The notes beneath the pieces were generated by a model that was not told the DNA's origin, made no database searches, and saw only the letters and a program-made list of their open reading frames with translations. The translations under genes and the position numbers were made by a program. A DNA stretch of 48,077 nt from Ignavibacteriales bacterium (lineage in GTDB: Bacteria > Bacteroidota > Ignavibacteria > Ignavibacteriales > Ignavibacteriaceae), in NCBI GenBank assembly GCA_020061465.1, contig JAGUYG010000073.1, forward strand, positions 1 to 48,077, read 5' to 3'. Within the stretch, counting starts at the first letter, position 1; each line of letters opens with the position of its first letter. Shown here in pieces: positions 1-9,655 of the stretch.

Positions 1-1
1 G

Positions 2-286
2 AGTGATTATAAGCTGATCGGTCGTTCGCTTCAGGATGTTATTATTGAGCCTATTCGTTCTATTTTAATTCCTGGTTACGACGAAGTAAAAAATTCGGCA
101 ATACAAGCCGGTGCATTGGGCTGCAGTATTTCGGGTTCGGGTCCTTCAATTTTTGCTTTCAGTAATAGCCGTAATATCGCACAAAATGTTAGTGAAGCTA
201 TGAGCGATGCGCTAAACAGAATCGATATTTCAAGTGATATATATATTTCACAGATCAACAAAACCGGTCCTAAAGTAATCGAATAA
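2..286 (+). CDS. thrB: Homoserine kinase, C-terminal part (cut by the window edge)
   Basis: The frame is open from the first bases and ends at a TAA, giving about 94 residues. It carries GALGCSISGSGPSIFAF, the third conserved GHMP-kinase motif (the glycine-rich loop near the C-terminus), followed by an alpha/beta tail as in homoserine kinases. Homoserine kinase phosphorylates homoserine to O-phosphohomoserine in the cytosol, which is the substrate of threonine synthase. The gene ends 5 bases before thrC, so the two are almost certainly cotranscribed. The N-terminus and ATP-binding loop lie outside the window. Another GHMP kinase is possible from the fragment alone, but the position directly before thrC makes thrB the best call. 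Confidence 0.9.
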   Translation, partial: SDYKLIGRSLQDVIIEPIRSILIPGYDEVKNSAIQAGALGCSISGSGPSIFAFSNSRNIAQNVSEAMSDALNRIDISSDIYISQINKTGPKVIE

Positions 287-291
287 TTAAG

Positions 292-1596
292 ATGAAATAC
301 TTCAGCACAAATAATAAAGCTATTCGAGTATCTTTTCGTGAAGCAACATTAAAGGGACTTGCGGAAGACGGCGGACTTTTTATGCCTGTCGAAATTCACT
401 CGTTACTATCGGACTTTTGGAAGAATATCAGCAGCAAATCATTCAAAGAGATTTCATTTGAATCAGCTAAGTTATTCATCGAGGAAGAAATACCCGAAAA
501 CAATTTGGAAAAGATTATAGATACTACTATTAATTTTCCGGCTCCTTTAGTAGAACTTAATGCAAACAAATTTGTGCTTGAACTTTTTCACGGTCCAACT
601 CTTGCATTTAAGGATTTCGGTGCAAGGTTTATGGCACAAACTATGGCTTATTTCAATAAAGATGAACAAAAAGAATTAACTATTTTGGTTGCAACATCCG
701 GCGATACCGGCAGCGCAGTAGCTTACGGATTTCATAACGTGGAAGGAATAAAAGTTATACTTCTCTACCCATCGGATAAGGTCAGTCAAATTCAGGAAAA
801 ACAGTTAACTACAATTGGTGGTAACATTACAGCTCTCGAAATATTAGGTAATTTCGACGACTGCCAAACACTTGTGAAGCAAGCATTCACAAATCCGGAG
901 CTAAATAAAAAACTAAGGCTCACTTCTGCAAATTCAATTAATATTGCAAGATTGATCCCGCAGTCGTTTTATTATCTCAATGCCTTTGCTCTGTTAAAAG
1001 AAAAAGATAAACCGCTTTATATAGCGGTGCCCAGCGGCAACTTTGGAAATTTAACTGCAGGTTTATTCGCTTTCAAGCTTGGCTTACCGGTCGAAAAATT
1101 TATTGCGGCGTTAAACGTTAACAAAGTCTTTCTCGACTATTTAAAATCGGGAAAATTTGCACCTCGACCATCAGTAAAAACTCTTTCGAACGCAATGGAT
1201 GTTGGTAATCCGAGCAACTTTAACCGGATAATAGATTTATTTAATAATGATCATAAAAGAATTTCAAACTTAATTTACAGTGCAAGCTTTACCGATTTAC
1301 AAACCGAAGAAGCGGTTAAATCATTCTATAATAAATATGAATATATTTTCGATCCGCACGGTGCGGTGGGACAGCTTGCTATGGATGAATTTCTATTAAC
1401 TCAAAATCATAATGACTTTAACGCAATTGTACTTGAAACGGCTCATCCGGCTAAATTCTTAGATTCAATAGATGAAAATTTATCTCAGATGATTGATATG
1501 CCTGAAAGATTGAAAAAATGTTTGAAGAAGAAGAAACATTCCATCAAACTCTCATCTGATTTTGCCGATTTAAAAGATTTTTTATTATCAATTTAA
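292..1596 (+). CDS. thrC: Threonine synthase
   Basis: PLP enzyme converting O-phosphohomoserine to threonine. At 434 residues it fits the longer threonine synthase class. FHGPTLAFKDFGARF holds the PLP-binding lysine (Lys107), and ATSGDTGSAVA (about 134-144) is the loop that cradles the cofactor phosphate. The N-terminal segment (VSFREATLKGLAEDGGLF) is typical of this family. It follows thrB with a 5-base gap and precedes proC by 18 bases, so thrB-thrC-proC is probably one operon. No Shine-Dalgarno is obvious before the ATG, consistent with translational coupling to thrB. No unusual residues were noticed. Confidence 0.96.
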   Translation: MKYFSTNNKAIRVSFREATLKGLAEDGGLFMPVEIHSLLSDFWKNISSKSFKEISFESAKLFIEEEIPENNLEKIIDTTINFPAPLVELNANKFVLELFHGPTLAFKDFGARFMAQTMAYFNKDEQKELTILVATSGDTGSAVAYGFHNVEGIKVILLYPSDKVSQIQEKQLTTIGGNITALEILGNFDDCQTLVKQAFTNPELNKKLRLTSANSINIARLIPQSFYYLNAFALLKEKDKPLYIAVPSGNFGNLTAGLFAFKLGLPVEKFIAALNVNKVFLDYLKSGKFAPRPSVKTLSNAMDVGNPSNFNRIIDLFNNDHKRISNLIYSASFTDLQTEEAVKSFYNKYEYIFDPHGAVGQLAMDEFLLTQNHNDFNAIVLETAHPAKFLDSIDENLSQMIDMPERLKKCLKKKKHSIKLSSDFADLKDFLLSI

Positions 1597-1614
1597 CTTA
1601 CGAGGAATATTATT

Positions 1615-2430
1615 ATGGAAAGCAAATACATCGCAATTCTTGGCGGCGGAAATATCGGATTAGCAATAGCAAAAGGTTTGTCGAGTTCTAATCTTTGTCC
1701 ACCTGATCATATCCATATTACACGGAAACGCAACGAGCCGATACGCGGCTTTAGCGGCAATGGTTTCATTACATCTAACGATAATAAGGCAGCGGTAAAA
1801 AACAGCCAGGTTATAATTATCGCCGTGCAGCCCCAACAGTTAGATGAGCTTTTAGCAGAAATAAAAGATGAAATTATTCCTGATAAACATATTATTATCT
1901 CGGTAGTTTCAGGGGCAAGCATCAATGCAATAAAAGGACAAACTGGAAAAAATGCAGCTATTGTACGCGCAATGCCAAATACCGCTATTGCTATACAGGA
2001 ATCGATGACATGTCTATCCTCCGATACAAAAACAAACAGTGCATTAAGTGTAGCACAAAGAATTTTTGATTCGGTTGGCAGAACTTTAATTATCGAAGAA
2101 GAATTAATGGTTCCTGCTACAGCGTTATGTGCGTGCGGTATTGCATTTTTTCTTAGAGCAGTGAGAGCCGCTTCGCAAGGAGGGATTGAAATTGGTTTTC
2201 ATTCAGAGGATTCGCTGCTGATGGCTGCACAAACTGCAAAAGGTGCTGCAGCATTGCTGCTTAGCATGGAAAACCATCCCGAAAGAGAAGTCGATAAAGT
2301 AACAACTCCACGAGGCTGCACAATATCAGGCTTAAATCAGATGGAACATAACGGCTTTAGTTCAGCAATGATTAAAGGAATTGTAACTTCTGCAGAAAAA
2401 GCTGCAAAGTTATACAAGATTGAGGATTGA
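1615..2430 (+). CDS. proC: Pyrroline-5-carboxylate reductase
   Basis: Last step of proline synthesis: NAD(P)H reduction of 1-pyrroline-5-carboxylate. The 271-residue length is normal. An N-terminal Rossmann motif GGGNIGLA (residues 10-17) binds the nucleotide, RAMPNTA sits mid-protein, and the C-terminal dimerisation and active-site signature GCTISGLNQMEHNGF is intact. A GAGG ribosome-binding site lies 9 bases before the ATG. It is the last gene before the long regulatory gap, and is presumably cotranscribed with thrBC although it belongs to a different amino-acid pathway. Confidence 0.95.
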   Translation: MESKYIAILGGGNIGLAIAKGLSSSNLCPPDHIHITRKRNEPIRGFSGNGFITSNDNKAAVKNSQVIIIAVQPQQLDELLAEIKDEIIPDKHIIISVVSGASINAIKGQTGKNAAIVRAMPNTAIAIQESMTCLSSDTKTNSALSVAQRIFDSVGRTLIIEEELMVPATALCACGIAFFLRAVRAASQGGIEIGFHSEDSLLMAAQTAKGAAALLLSMENHPEREVDKVTTPRGCTISGLNQMEHNGFSSAMIKGIVTSAEKAAKLYKIED

Positions 2431-2475
2431 TTGTGTAATCAAAATCAAAATTATTGTGAGCTAAGTGAATATAGC

Positions 2476-2506
2476 TTGACAACACGCAATCATTAACTTA
2501 TCTTTG
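2476..2506 (+). promoter_or_regulatory. Bacteroidota-type promoter of the metY leader
   Basis: TTG at 2476-2478 is followed after 20 bases by TATCTTTG at 2499-2506. This matches the -33 (TTTG/TTG) and -7 (TAnnTTTG) elements known for the Bacteroidota housekeeping sigma factor. Transcription would start near 2510-2513, leaving about 50 bases before the leader ORF at 2561. The same TTGACA could also serve as an ordinary -35 box. Confidence 0.7.
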
Positions 2507-2560
2507 CCCAAGTTTTTTATGAAATCTATAAACAAAAATATTAACACCGAATTAAAGAAC

Positions 2561-2620
2561 ATGGCTATGTGTATCTGCTGTATGATGATGAAAACATCGT
2601 CGCGGAAGGACACAGCCTAA
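2561..2620 (+). CDS. Met/Cys-rich leader peptide (attenuator uORF)
   Basis: A 19-codon ORF whose product starts MAMCICCMMMK and ends RKDTA. Codons 3-10 hold four Met and three Cys, an extreme bias for the two sulfur amino acids directly upstream of metY. The ORF lies between a good promoter and an intrinsic terminator. The Met triplet codons (2584-2590) pair with 2595-2601, and 2595-2609 can instead pair with the 5' arm of the terminator. That is the classic layout of ribosome-mediated attenuation. Its function as a leader peptide is inferred; no such peptide family is recalled. There is only a weak A-rich ribosome-binding stretch before the ATG, as is common in this phylum. Confidence 0.7.
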   Translation: MAMCICCMMMKTSSRKDTA

Positions 2621-2643
2621 AATCATTGAAATAATTTTAACTG

Positions 2644-2683
2644 AAACCCTTCCCGATGACTTAATCGAGAAGGGTTTTTTATT
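2644..2683 (+). terminator. Leader terminator 1 (attenuator)
   Basis: The 5' arm (2644-2657) and 3' arm (2664-2677) form a 14-bp stem with one C-A mismatch and a 6-base loop, followed by a T-rich run to 2683. The 5' arm segment 2648-2658 is also complementary to 2595-2599 plus 2604-2609 inside the leader ORF, so termination and antitermination would be mutually exclusive. Confidence 0.85.
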
Positions 2684-2715
2684 TTATGCCTTAACAGATT
2701 AAATATTAAAAAATA

Positions 2716-2835
2716 CTCTTATCGAGAAAGGTCGAGGGATCAGGCCCGTTGACACCTTAGCAACCGTCCCGCTTTATTGCGGGAGTCATGGTGCTAACTC
2801 CTGCCCCATTCTTTGGAATGCGGGAAAGATGAGAG
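2716..2835 (+). ncRNA. SAM-I (S-box) riboswitch aptamer
   Basis: The P1 arms CTCTTATC (2716-2723) and GATGAGAG (2828-2835) enclose the conserved S-box core: AGAAAGGTCGAGGGAT, CAGGCCC, ACACCTTAGCAACC, GGTGCTAA and the closing GGGAAAGATGAGAG. The P3-like helix is variable, with a CCCGC/GCGGG stem. SAM-I riboswitches bind S-adenosylmethionine and switch off methionine genes, usually by termination. Here the aptamer sits 107 bases before metY with a terminator immediately downstream. It is the second of two control elements in the same leader. Confidence 0.97.
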
Positions 2836-2846
2836 AAGAAGTTTTA

Positions 2847-2885
2847 AACCTCTTCGCGGATTCTTTCCCGAAGAGGTTTTTTTTT
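2847..2885 (+). terminator. SAM riboswitch expression-platform terminator
   Basis: A perfect 10-bp stem, AACCTCTTCG with CGAAGAGGTT, a 13-base loop, and a run of nine T. It starts 12 bases after the aptamer P1 helix, the usual place for the SAM-I expression platform. High SAM would favour this hairpin and stop transcription before metY. Confidence 0.92.
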
Positions 2886-2912
2886 GAATTAGATTTTTGA
2901 CTCAATTAATAA

Positions 2913-4280
<1,368 letters not shown>

Positions 4281-4294
4281 ATAAAATACAATCG

Positions 4295-4325
4295 GGAGCG
4301 GATAATGATTCGCTCCTAGTTTTTC
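4295..4325 (+). terminator. Weak terminator/processing hairpin between metY and osmC
   Basis: GGAGCG (4295-4300) and CGCTCC (4311-4316) form a 6-bp stem with a 10-base loop, followed by TAGTTTTT. It could partly terminate transcription or protect the metY 3' end, giving lower osmC-metX expression. The stem is short, so read-through is likely. Confidence 0.55.
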
Positions 4326-4348
4326 AAACAATAATTGAAGGATAATTT

Positions 4349-4873
4349 ATGTCGAACAACCAATTGCGTTCCACTCTCTTGAATACAATTGCACAAATAA
4401 CCGCCAACCCAAAAAATTCGAAAGTGGTCTTCAAAGCTGAAACAAAGCTGGAGCAAGGAGTTAAATGTTCCGCTAATATTAGAAATTTTTCACTCTACAT
4501 TGATGAACCGAAATCTCTTGGCGGATTGGATACTGCACCAAATCCTGTCGAACTTGTGTTGGCTGCACTTGGTGCATGCCAGGAAATTGTTTACAGCGCA
4601 TTTGCATCAATTCATAATATTCCCCTGGAAGAAGTGAAAGTTGATGTTGAAGGTTCTTTAGATTTGAAGGGAATATTTGCTCTTGATCAAAATACTCAGG
4701 CGGGCTTTAACGATATAAAATACAAAACAACAATTAAGAGTTCAGCTAATAAAGAACAGCTTGAAAAATTAATTGCCGCAGTCGAATCTCATTGCCCCTT
4801 ACTCGATACTTTAAAAAGACCGATTTCAGTAAAAGGCGAAGTACAAATATTACCGCTGACGGTTAATGTATAA
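4349..4873 (+). CDS. OsmC family protein
   Basis: A 174-residue OsmC/Ohr-fold protein. The family has two redox cysteines, one on the central helix and one near the C-terminus; here they are Cys77 (ALGACQEIVY) and Cys149 (ESHCPLLDT). Family members reduce organic or sulfur-based hydroperoxides in the cytosol. It sits between metY and metX with its own GAAGGA ribosome-binding site, so it probably belongs to the sulfur-assimilation operon, perhaps protecting it from peroxide or handling reactive sulfur species. The exact substrate cannot be read from the sequence. Confidence 0.9.
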   Translation: MSNNQLRSTLLNTIAQITANPKNSKVVFKAETKLEQGVKCSANIRNFSLYIDEPKSLGGLDTAPNPVELVLAALGACQEIVYSAFASIHNIPLEEVKVDVEGSLDLKGIFALDQNTQAGFNDIKYKTTIKSSANKEQLEKLIAAVESHCPLLDTLKRPISVKGEVQILPLTVNV

Positions 4874-4895
4874 ATAAATTAAAGAAGGAATTCGT

Positions 4896-6056
4896 ATGGA
4901 ATTGAGCATAAAGGAAAGTACAGCGATTATTGCAAAAACCGAATTTATATCTTTATTTAATGATGAAAATATTTTTAATACAGAGCTGGGCGAAATTTTA
5001 AATCGAATTGATGTTGCTTACCAGACATACGGTAAATTAAACGATGAAGGAACTAATGCCATATTAATTTGCCATGCACTAACGGGAAATGCACATGCTG
5101 CCGGTATAATAACCGAGGAAGAAATTAATGAAACTCAGTCCTACGAATTCCTTCATAGATACAATAAAATGTATTTCAATCAAACCGGCTGGTGGGATCA
5201 ACTGATAGGTCCCGGCAAAGCACTCGACACCGAAAAATACTTTGTAGTCTGCTCAAACTTTTTAGGAAGCTGTTATGGAACGACGGGCCCGACAAGTTTA
5301 AATTCAGCTACGGGTGAAAAGAATAGATTGAATTTCCCATTGGTTACCGTAAGGGATATGGTGCGGGTTCAAAAAAGACTAATAGACAAGCTTGGAATCA
5401 ATAAGCTTAAAACTATTACGGGTGGCTCATTAGGAGGTATGCAAGTACTAGAATGGGCTGTTATGTATCCCGACTTCGTTGAATCAATAATTCCTATAGC
5501 TACTGCGGCAAGACATTCAGCATGGGGAATTGCACTTAATCAAGCTGCAAGAAATGCGATTGTTAATGATCCTAACTGGCAATCGGGTAATTATCTTTTG
5601 CAGCCTGAAAAAGGATTAAGTCTTGCACGTAAGATCGCAATGATAAGTTACCGCAGCAAAGAATCTTTCGATATCAAATTTACACGTCAAAAGATACAAG
5701 AAGAAAACGGAAAAGCGCCTGCTAACTTTCAAGTTGAAAGCTACTTAGATTATCAGGGCAATAAGCTGGTGAGCAGATTTGATGCGAATACATATTTATA
5801 TATAACCTATGCAATGGACTCACATGATGTTGCATTAAACAGAGGCACACTTAAAGAAGTTTTAGGAAGCATTAAAGCTCATTCATTAAATATCGGGATA
5901 TCTTCAGATATTCTTTATCCCCCTTCAGAACAAATAGAAATTGCATCTTTAATTCCGGATTCGATTTATGCGGAGATAAATTCCGTTTACGGACATGATG
6001 CATTCTTAATTGAATTCAACCAATTAGAAAGAATGATAAAGGATTTCTTAGTATAA
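4896..6056 (+). CDS. metX: Homoserine O-acetyltransferase
   Basis: Alpha/beta-hydrolase-fold enzyme that acetylates homoserine with acetyl-CoA, giving the substrate of MetY. It has 386 residues. GGSLGGMQ holds the nucleophile (Ser178), the acid is in SSDILYPP, and the histidine is His367 in GHDAF. These form the expected triad. [20 protein letters not shown] is a MetX signature region. An AGAAGGA ribosome-binding site precedes the ATG. The gene ends at the edge of a hairpin that works best as a terminator for the opposite strand. Some family members prefer succinyl-CoA; acceptor choice is inferred from the acetyl-type neighbour metY. Confidence 0.93.
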   Translation: MELSIKESTAIIAKTEFISLFNDENIFNTELGEILNRIDVAYQTYGKLNDEGTNAILICHALTGNAHAAGIITEEEINETQSYEFLHRYNKMYFNQTGWWDQLIGPGKALDTEKYFVVCSNFLGSCYGTTGPTSLNSATGEKNRLNFPLVTVRDMVRVQKRLIDKLGINKLKTITGGSLGGMQVLEWAVMYPDFVESIIPIATAARHSAWGIALNQAARNAIVNDPNWQSGNYLLQPEKGLSLARKIAMISYRSKESFDIKFTRQKIQEENGKAPANFQVESYLDYQGNKLVSRFDANTYLYITYAMDSHDVALNRGTLKEVLGSIKAHSLNIGISSDILYPPSEQIEIASLIPDSIYAEINSVYGHDAFLIEFNQLERMIKDFLV

Positions 6057-6106
6057 AAAAGAGAGGCACAGCGTTCGGGCGCAAGGCTAATGCTTCACTG
6101 TGCCTC
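6055..6106 (-). terminator. Intrinsic terminator reading leftward into the metX end
   Basis: On the minus strand AGAGGCACAG pairs with CTGTGCCTCT (10 bp), followed by CTTTTTT. On the plus strand the stem is followed by GGTGGG with no T-run, so it is a much better terminator for a minus-strand transcript than for metX. It still could form at the 3' end of the metX message. Confidence 0.75.
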
Positions 6107-6350
6107 TGGTGGGTCTATTGAAGTGGACGTATTGCACGTCGTGGAAGTTATGTTTAAGCCAAGAGCTTAAACATGCCTCATTTCAATTGAATCTCCCCTT
6201 CACGTTTCTTATATCAATCATATTCTTCCCGCTTCAGGTTTACCGTATTTCTAGTTATTAAAGATAATAACTCATAAAAAAGGATTTAATTACCCTCTTT
6301 TGCCCGTAAACCTGAATATGGCTGGGGGACGTTGGTTGCTCTTCATTAAC
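6055..6350 (-). ncRNA. Candidate structured RNA, minus strand, family unknown
   Basis: No ORF fits this gap, but the minus strand folds well by eye. From 5' to 3' on the minus strand: an 11-bp stem pairing 6306-6316 with 6234-6244, enclosing a GTTATT/AATAAC hairpin (6252-6270); a branched domain closed by ATTGAA (6116-6121) with TTCAAT (6182-6187) that contains a 10-bp hairpin with a 5-base loop (6150-6174) and a GACGT/ACGTC hairpin (6126-6140); then a 10-bp terminator stem with TTTTTT. I could not match it to tmRNA, RNase P, SRP or 6S consensus motifs. The 5' end and promoter are not identified, so the upper boundary is approximate. It could instead be the 3' untranslated end of metX or a mobile-element remnant. 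Confidence 0.45.
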
Positions 6351-6462
6351 GGAAAGAACTTAGATTGTAATTGGAAATCGCCTTCAGATTGAAACTCGAC
6401 ATTTAAAATATTAACAATCTTCATTCCAAATTTTTTCTATCTAATCTCCTCGTTTTTTTTAG

Positions 6463-6470
6463 TATATTTG
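6463..6470 (+). promoter_or_regulatory. Possible -7 element upstream of the histidine kinase
   Basis: TATATTTG fits the Bacteroidota -7 pattern TAnnTTTG. No clear TTG lies about 20 bases upstream, only a T-rich stretch, so the assignment is weak. A start near 6477 would leave a leader of about 175 bases before the kinase gene. Confidence 0.3.
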
Positions 6471-6653
6471 CACTAAATGCTGAGTGAAATTTTTTTTATT
6501 TCTCAAAAAAGGCAAGGATGTAAATTTGACTTCTCACAATTGAGAAGATAAATAATTTGTATTAAATTTTTTTTACGATATTTAGATTTAAACAGCATCA
6601 ATTTCGATTTTAATTAACAATTAGAATAATTTTGCTTTTAACAACTAATATTT

Positions 6654-8147
6654 ATGTCCGATAAACATACTTCGATAAATTCACAAAATTTTGCCTACAC
6701 AGCTAATCAGGTTGAGTCGAATCCGTCATTCGGTTTTGACTTCTTTGATAATTTTAAGGAATTATGCTTTATCATTTCTGGTGATGGAGAGATTACTCAT
6801 TTCAATTCAGTCGTAATTGATAAATTTGGAGCGGAAAGAATTAGCCGTGGAGATAACTTTTTTAATTTTATAGATTCAGCTTTAAGGCAGCCGATTAGAT
6901 TAGCAGTTGCTAACTGCATAAGTTCACGTAAACCCGAAAATGTTTTTACTAAATTTGTATTGGATGAAAATACAATAGACGTTAACCTTACAATTTCGCT
7001 TCTTAATTCATCGAATAATTTAACTTCAGTTCCGGCATGTTTTATTTTTGCCCGCGACATAACCAAGGAAAGAAAACAGGAACTTGAACTGCTCAGATTT
7101 TATTACGTAGCACAGAATACAGTCAATCCGCTTCAAATTACTGATATTCGCGGCAAGATGGTTTACGTAAATCCGGCATTTGTTGCTGCAAGCGGTTATA
7201 GTGAAGAGGAATTAATCGGAAAAAATCCCAGCGTTTTCAGCAGCGGCAAACACTCGAGAAAGTTTTGGAGCAGAATGTGGACTACTATAAACAGCGGTAA
7301 AGTATGGGTGGGTGAAGTTGAAAACAGAAGAAAGAACGGCGAACCTTTTTACACACAGCTTCTTATTTCGCCGATATTAGACAGCGAAGGAAAAGTAACC
7401 GGTTTTTTCGGAATTCACCGGGATTTAAGCGAGAAAAAGACCCTCGAAAAACAATTGATACATACTCAAAAAATGGAGAGCATCGGTACACTTACCGCAG
7501 GAATAGCCCACGAAGTCGGCAATCCGTTAGCTTCAATTTCGGCGCTGGTACAGGTAATTCAACGAACCACAGAAGATGACTTCGCTAAGGAAAAATTGGA
7601 GCTTGTAAAAAGTCAGGTTACCCGCATCTCAAAAATTATTAGAGATTTGGTCGATTTCTCCCGCCCTTCAAACTACGAGCTTCAACTGACCGATATTAAT
7701 AAAAACATAGAAGAAGCGGTAGAGATAATTAAAGTTGGAGCTAAAGCAAAAACTATATACTTCAATATTGAACTCAGCGATCAAATACCGCATCTTCCGT
7801 TGATAGCCGATCAAATTCAACAAGTGTTTGTAAACATTATACTCAATGCAGTTGACGCGATTACCGAAACATCAGAACCCGGCTCGGAGAACTATATCAA
7901 TGTAAAATCCGATAGGGATGATGATAACGTTTATATTACTTTTACCGATACAGGCGGAGGAATTCCGGATGAAAATTTATCAAAAATATTTGAACCCTTT
8001 TTTACAACAAAGAAAGAAGGTAAAGGAACCGGATTGGGCTTATGGGTAAGCTATGGAATTATTAAAAGTTTTCAGGGGGATATTAAAGTTAACAGCACTC
8101 CGGGTATCGGGACTACTTTTATCATTAACCTTCCCATTAATCCGTAA
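6654..8147 (+). CDS. Soluble PAS-domain sensor histidine kinase (NtrB-like)
   Basis: A 497-residue two-component kinase without membrane segments. A degenerate PAS-like region lies at about 30-140, and a clear PAS domain with PAC tail at about 145-262 ([15 protein letters not shown] to [12 protein letters not shown]). HisKA follows with [14 protein letters not shown], phosphoacceptor His286, and then HATPase_c with N box ([10 protein letters not shown]), G1 ([11 protein letters not shown]), F box (FEPFFTTK) and G2 (GKGTGLGL). The HEVGNPLA form is typical of NtrB/ZraS-like kinases that pair with sigma-54 regulators. The partner gene starts 15 bases downstream. The signal is unknown; a cytosolic redox, energy or small-ligand cue would fit the PAS domains. 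Confidence 0.93.
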   Translation: MSDKHTSINSQNFAYTANQVESNPSFGFDFFDNFKELCFIISGDGEITHFNSVVIDKFGAERISRGDNFFNFIDSALRQPIRLAVANCISSRKPENVFTKFVLDENTIDVNLTISLLNSSNNLTSVPACFIFARDITKERKQELELLRFYYVAQNTVNPLQITDIRGKMVYVNPAFVAASGYSEEELIGKNPSVFSSGKHSRKFWSRMWTTINSGKVWVGEVENRRKNGEPFYTQLLISPILDSEGKVTGFFGIHRDLSEKKTLEKQLIHTQKMESIGTLTAGIAHEVGNPLASISALVQVIQRTTEDDFAKEKLELVKSQVTRISKIIRDLVDFSRPSNYELQLTDINKNIEEAVEIIKVGAKAKTIYFNIELSDQIPHLPLIADQIQQVFVNIILNAVDAITETSEPGSENYINVKSDRDDDNVYITFTDTGGGIPDENLSKIFEPFFTTKKEGKGTGLGLWVSYGIIKSFQGDIKVNSTPGIGTTFIINLPINP

Positions 8148-8162
8148 AATATAGGCTCACAA

Positions 8163-9518
8163 ATGGACGAAAGAATCTTAGTTGTTGATGATGAACAAAT
8201 AATACGCGAATCACTTTCCTTCATACTTCGAAAGGAAGGATACTTTGTTGAAGAAGCCGAAAACGGCAAAGTTGCATTTAAAATTCTATCGGACGAATCT
8301 TTTGATCTGGTTATCACAGACCTTGAAATGCCGGGCTTAAAGGGCATCGAACTTCTTGAAGAGATAAAAAAAATAAGCATACAGACATCGGTTATTATTA
8401 TTACTGCTTTTGGTTCGCTTAATACTGCAATTACTGCCTTAAGACACGGCGCAAGCGATTACATATTGAAACCTATTGAGTTTGAAGAGCTGCTGATTAA
8501 AATCAAGAGGCTATTCGAAGTAAGGGACCTTCTTCTCGAAAACAGAATCCTCCGAAAAGAAATTCAACGCAGCTATGATTTTGAAAATATAGTCGGTAAG
8601 AGTACCGCCATTCGAAATATCTTCGACATGATTCAAACCGTTGCTGAAACCGACAGCACTGTATTAATTACCGGCAAAAGCGGAACCGGTAAAGAGCTTG
8701 TAGCGAGGGCGCTTCATTACAAAAGCCGGAGAAAAAACAAACCCTTCATAGCAATGAACTGCGGTGCTATTTCCGAAAATTTGATCGAAAGCGAATTGTT
8801 CGGACACAAAAAAGGGGCATTTACCGGAGCCGTTGCAGATAAAGAAGGTTATATGAAGGCAGCGGAAGGAGGTACGTTATTCCTCGACGAGATAAGCGAA
8901 CTTCCACAGCAAACTCAAGTGAAATTCTTGCGCGCGCTACAGGAAAAAGAATATACTCCCGTTGGAACTACCACTTCACTTTCTGTGAATATAAGATTTA
9001 TCGCTTCTACCAACCGCAACCTGCCTGAAGAAATTGCCGCAGGTCGCTTTAGGGAAGACTTATATTACAGATTGAACGTGATTGACATCCATCTCCCTTC
9101 TCTGAAAGAAAGAGAAGAGGATGTTCCCTTGCTTGCGGACCACTTTTTAGATAAGTACAGAAAAGATTTAAAGAAGAACGTTAAAGGAATCGACAGCGAT
9201 GCCATGCGTGCGTTGATGAGTTATGAATGGAAAGGTGAAATACGGGAATTGGAGAATGTTATTGAAAGAGCAGTAATTTTTTGCAAGAGCGATTTTATTA
9301 CATTAAAAGATTTACCTCATTCTTTCAAACCGAATAGTGAAGTTATTAATTATTATGAACCGGGCTCGTTAGAGGAATCGGTTCGTAAATTTGAAAGAGA
9401 GTTCATTATGAAAGCTCTTGAAGGAAATGAATTTAATAAAGAAAAAACAGCCGAACAATTGCAGGTAGGGCTTTCAACCCTTTATCGTAAACTCAAGGAG
9501 CTGGATATTAAGATCTAA
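8163..9518 (+). CDS. Sigma-54-dependent response regulator (NtrC family)
   Basis: 451 residues. The receiver domain has the acidic pair Asp9-Asp10 and phosphoacceptor Asp53 (VITDLEMPG). The AAA+ domain has Walker A GKSGTGKE, the sigma-54 contact loop ESELFGHKKGAFTGA (intact GAFTGA), Walker B GTLFLDEI and the arginine-finger region. A C-terminal Fis-type helix-turn-helix (NKEKTAEQLQVGLSTLYRKL) binds DNA. It is cotranscribed with the upstream kinase. A near-consensus sigma-54 promoter lies 171 bases after its stop, before the next gene, which makes the receiver-uspA pair the most likely target. Confidence 0.96.
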   Translation: MDERILVVDDEQIIRESLSFILRKEGYFVEEAENGKVAFKILSDESFDLVITDLEMPGLKGIELLEEIKKISIQTSVIIITAFGSLNTAITALRHGASDYILKPIEFEELLIKIKRLFEVRDLLLENRILRKEIQRSYDFENIVGKSTAIRNIFDMIQTVAETDSTVLITGKSGTGKELVARALHYKSRRKNKPFIAMNCGAISENLIESELFGHKKGAFTGAVADKEGYMKAAEGGTLFLDEISELPQQTQVKFLRALQEKEYTPVGTTTSLSVNIRFIASTNRNLPEEIAAGRFREDLYYRLNVIDIHLPSLKEREEDVPLLADHFLDKYRKDLKKNVKGIDSDAMRALMSYEWKGEIRELENVIERAVIFCKSDFITLKDLPHSFKPNSEVINYYEPGSLEESVRKFEREFIMKALEGNEFNKEKTAEQLQVGLSTLYRKLKELDIKI

Positions 9519-9655
9519 CTCAATCATTGATAAGTTTTTCTCAATTTTTATAATTGATTTCCTCACTTTTACCACTTACGAGAACAGAGGGGATGAAAAT
9601 GTTTAATTATTCTACTTTAAAACCTGCTTTAACGGCTTAATTTTCAAATATATAG

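Noticed and set aside
6325-6339. Second sigma-54-like promoter (GGGGACGTTGGTTGC) upstream of the kinase
   Set aside because: The spacing and TTGC fit, but two of the -24 bases differ, and the site lies inside the candidate structured RNA about 315 bases from the gene.
6055-6350. Assignment of the structured RNA to tmRNA, RNase P, SRP or 6S RNA
   Set aside because: None of the conserved core motifs I know for tmRNA, RNase P or SRP were found; 6S could not be supported without a covariance search.
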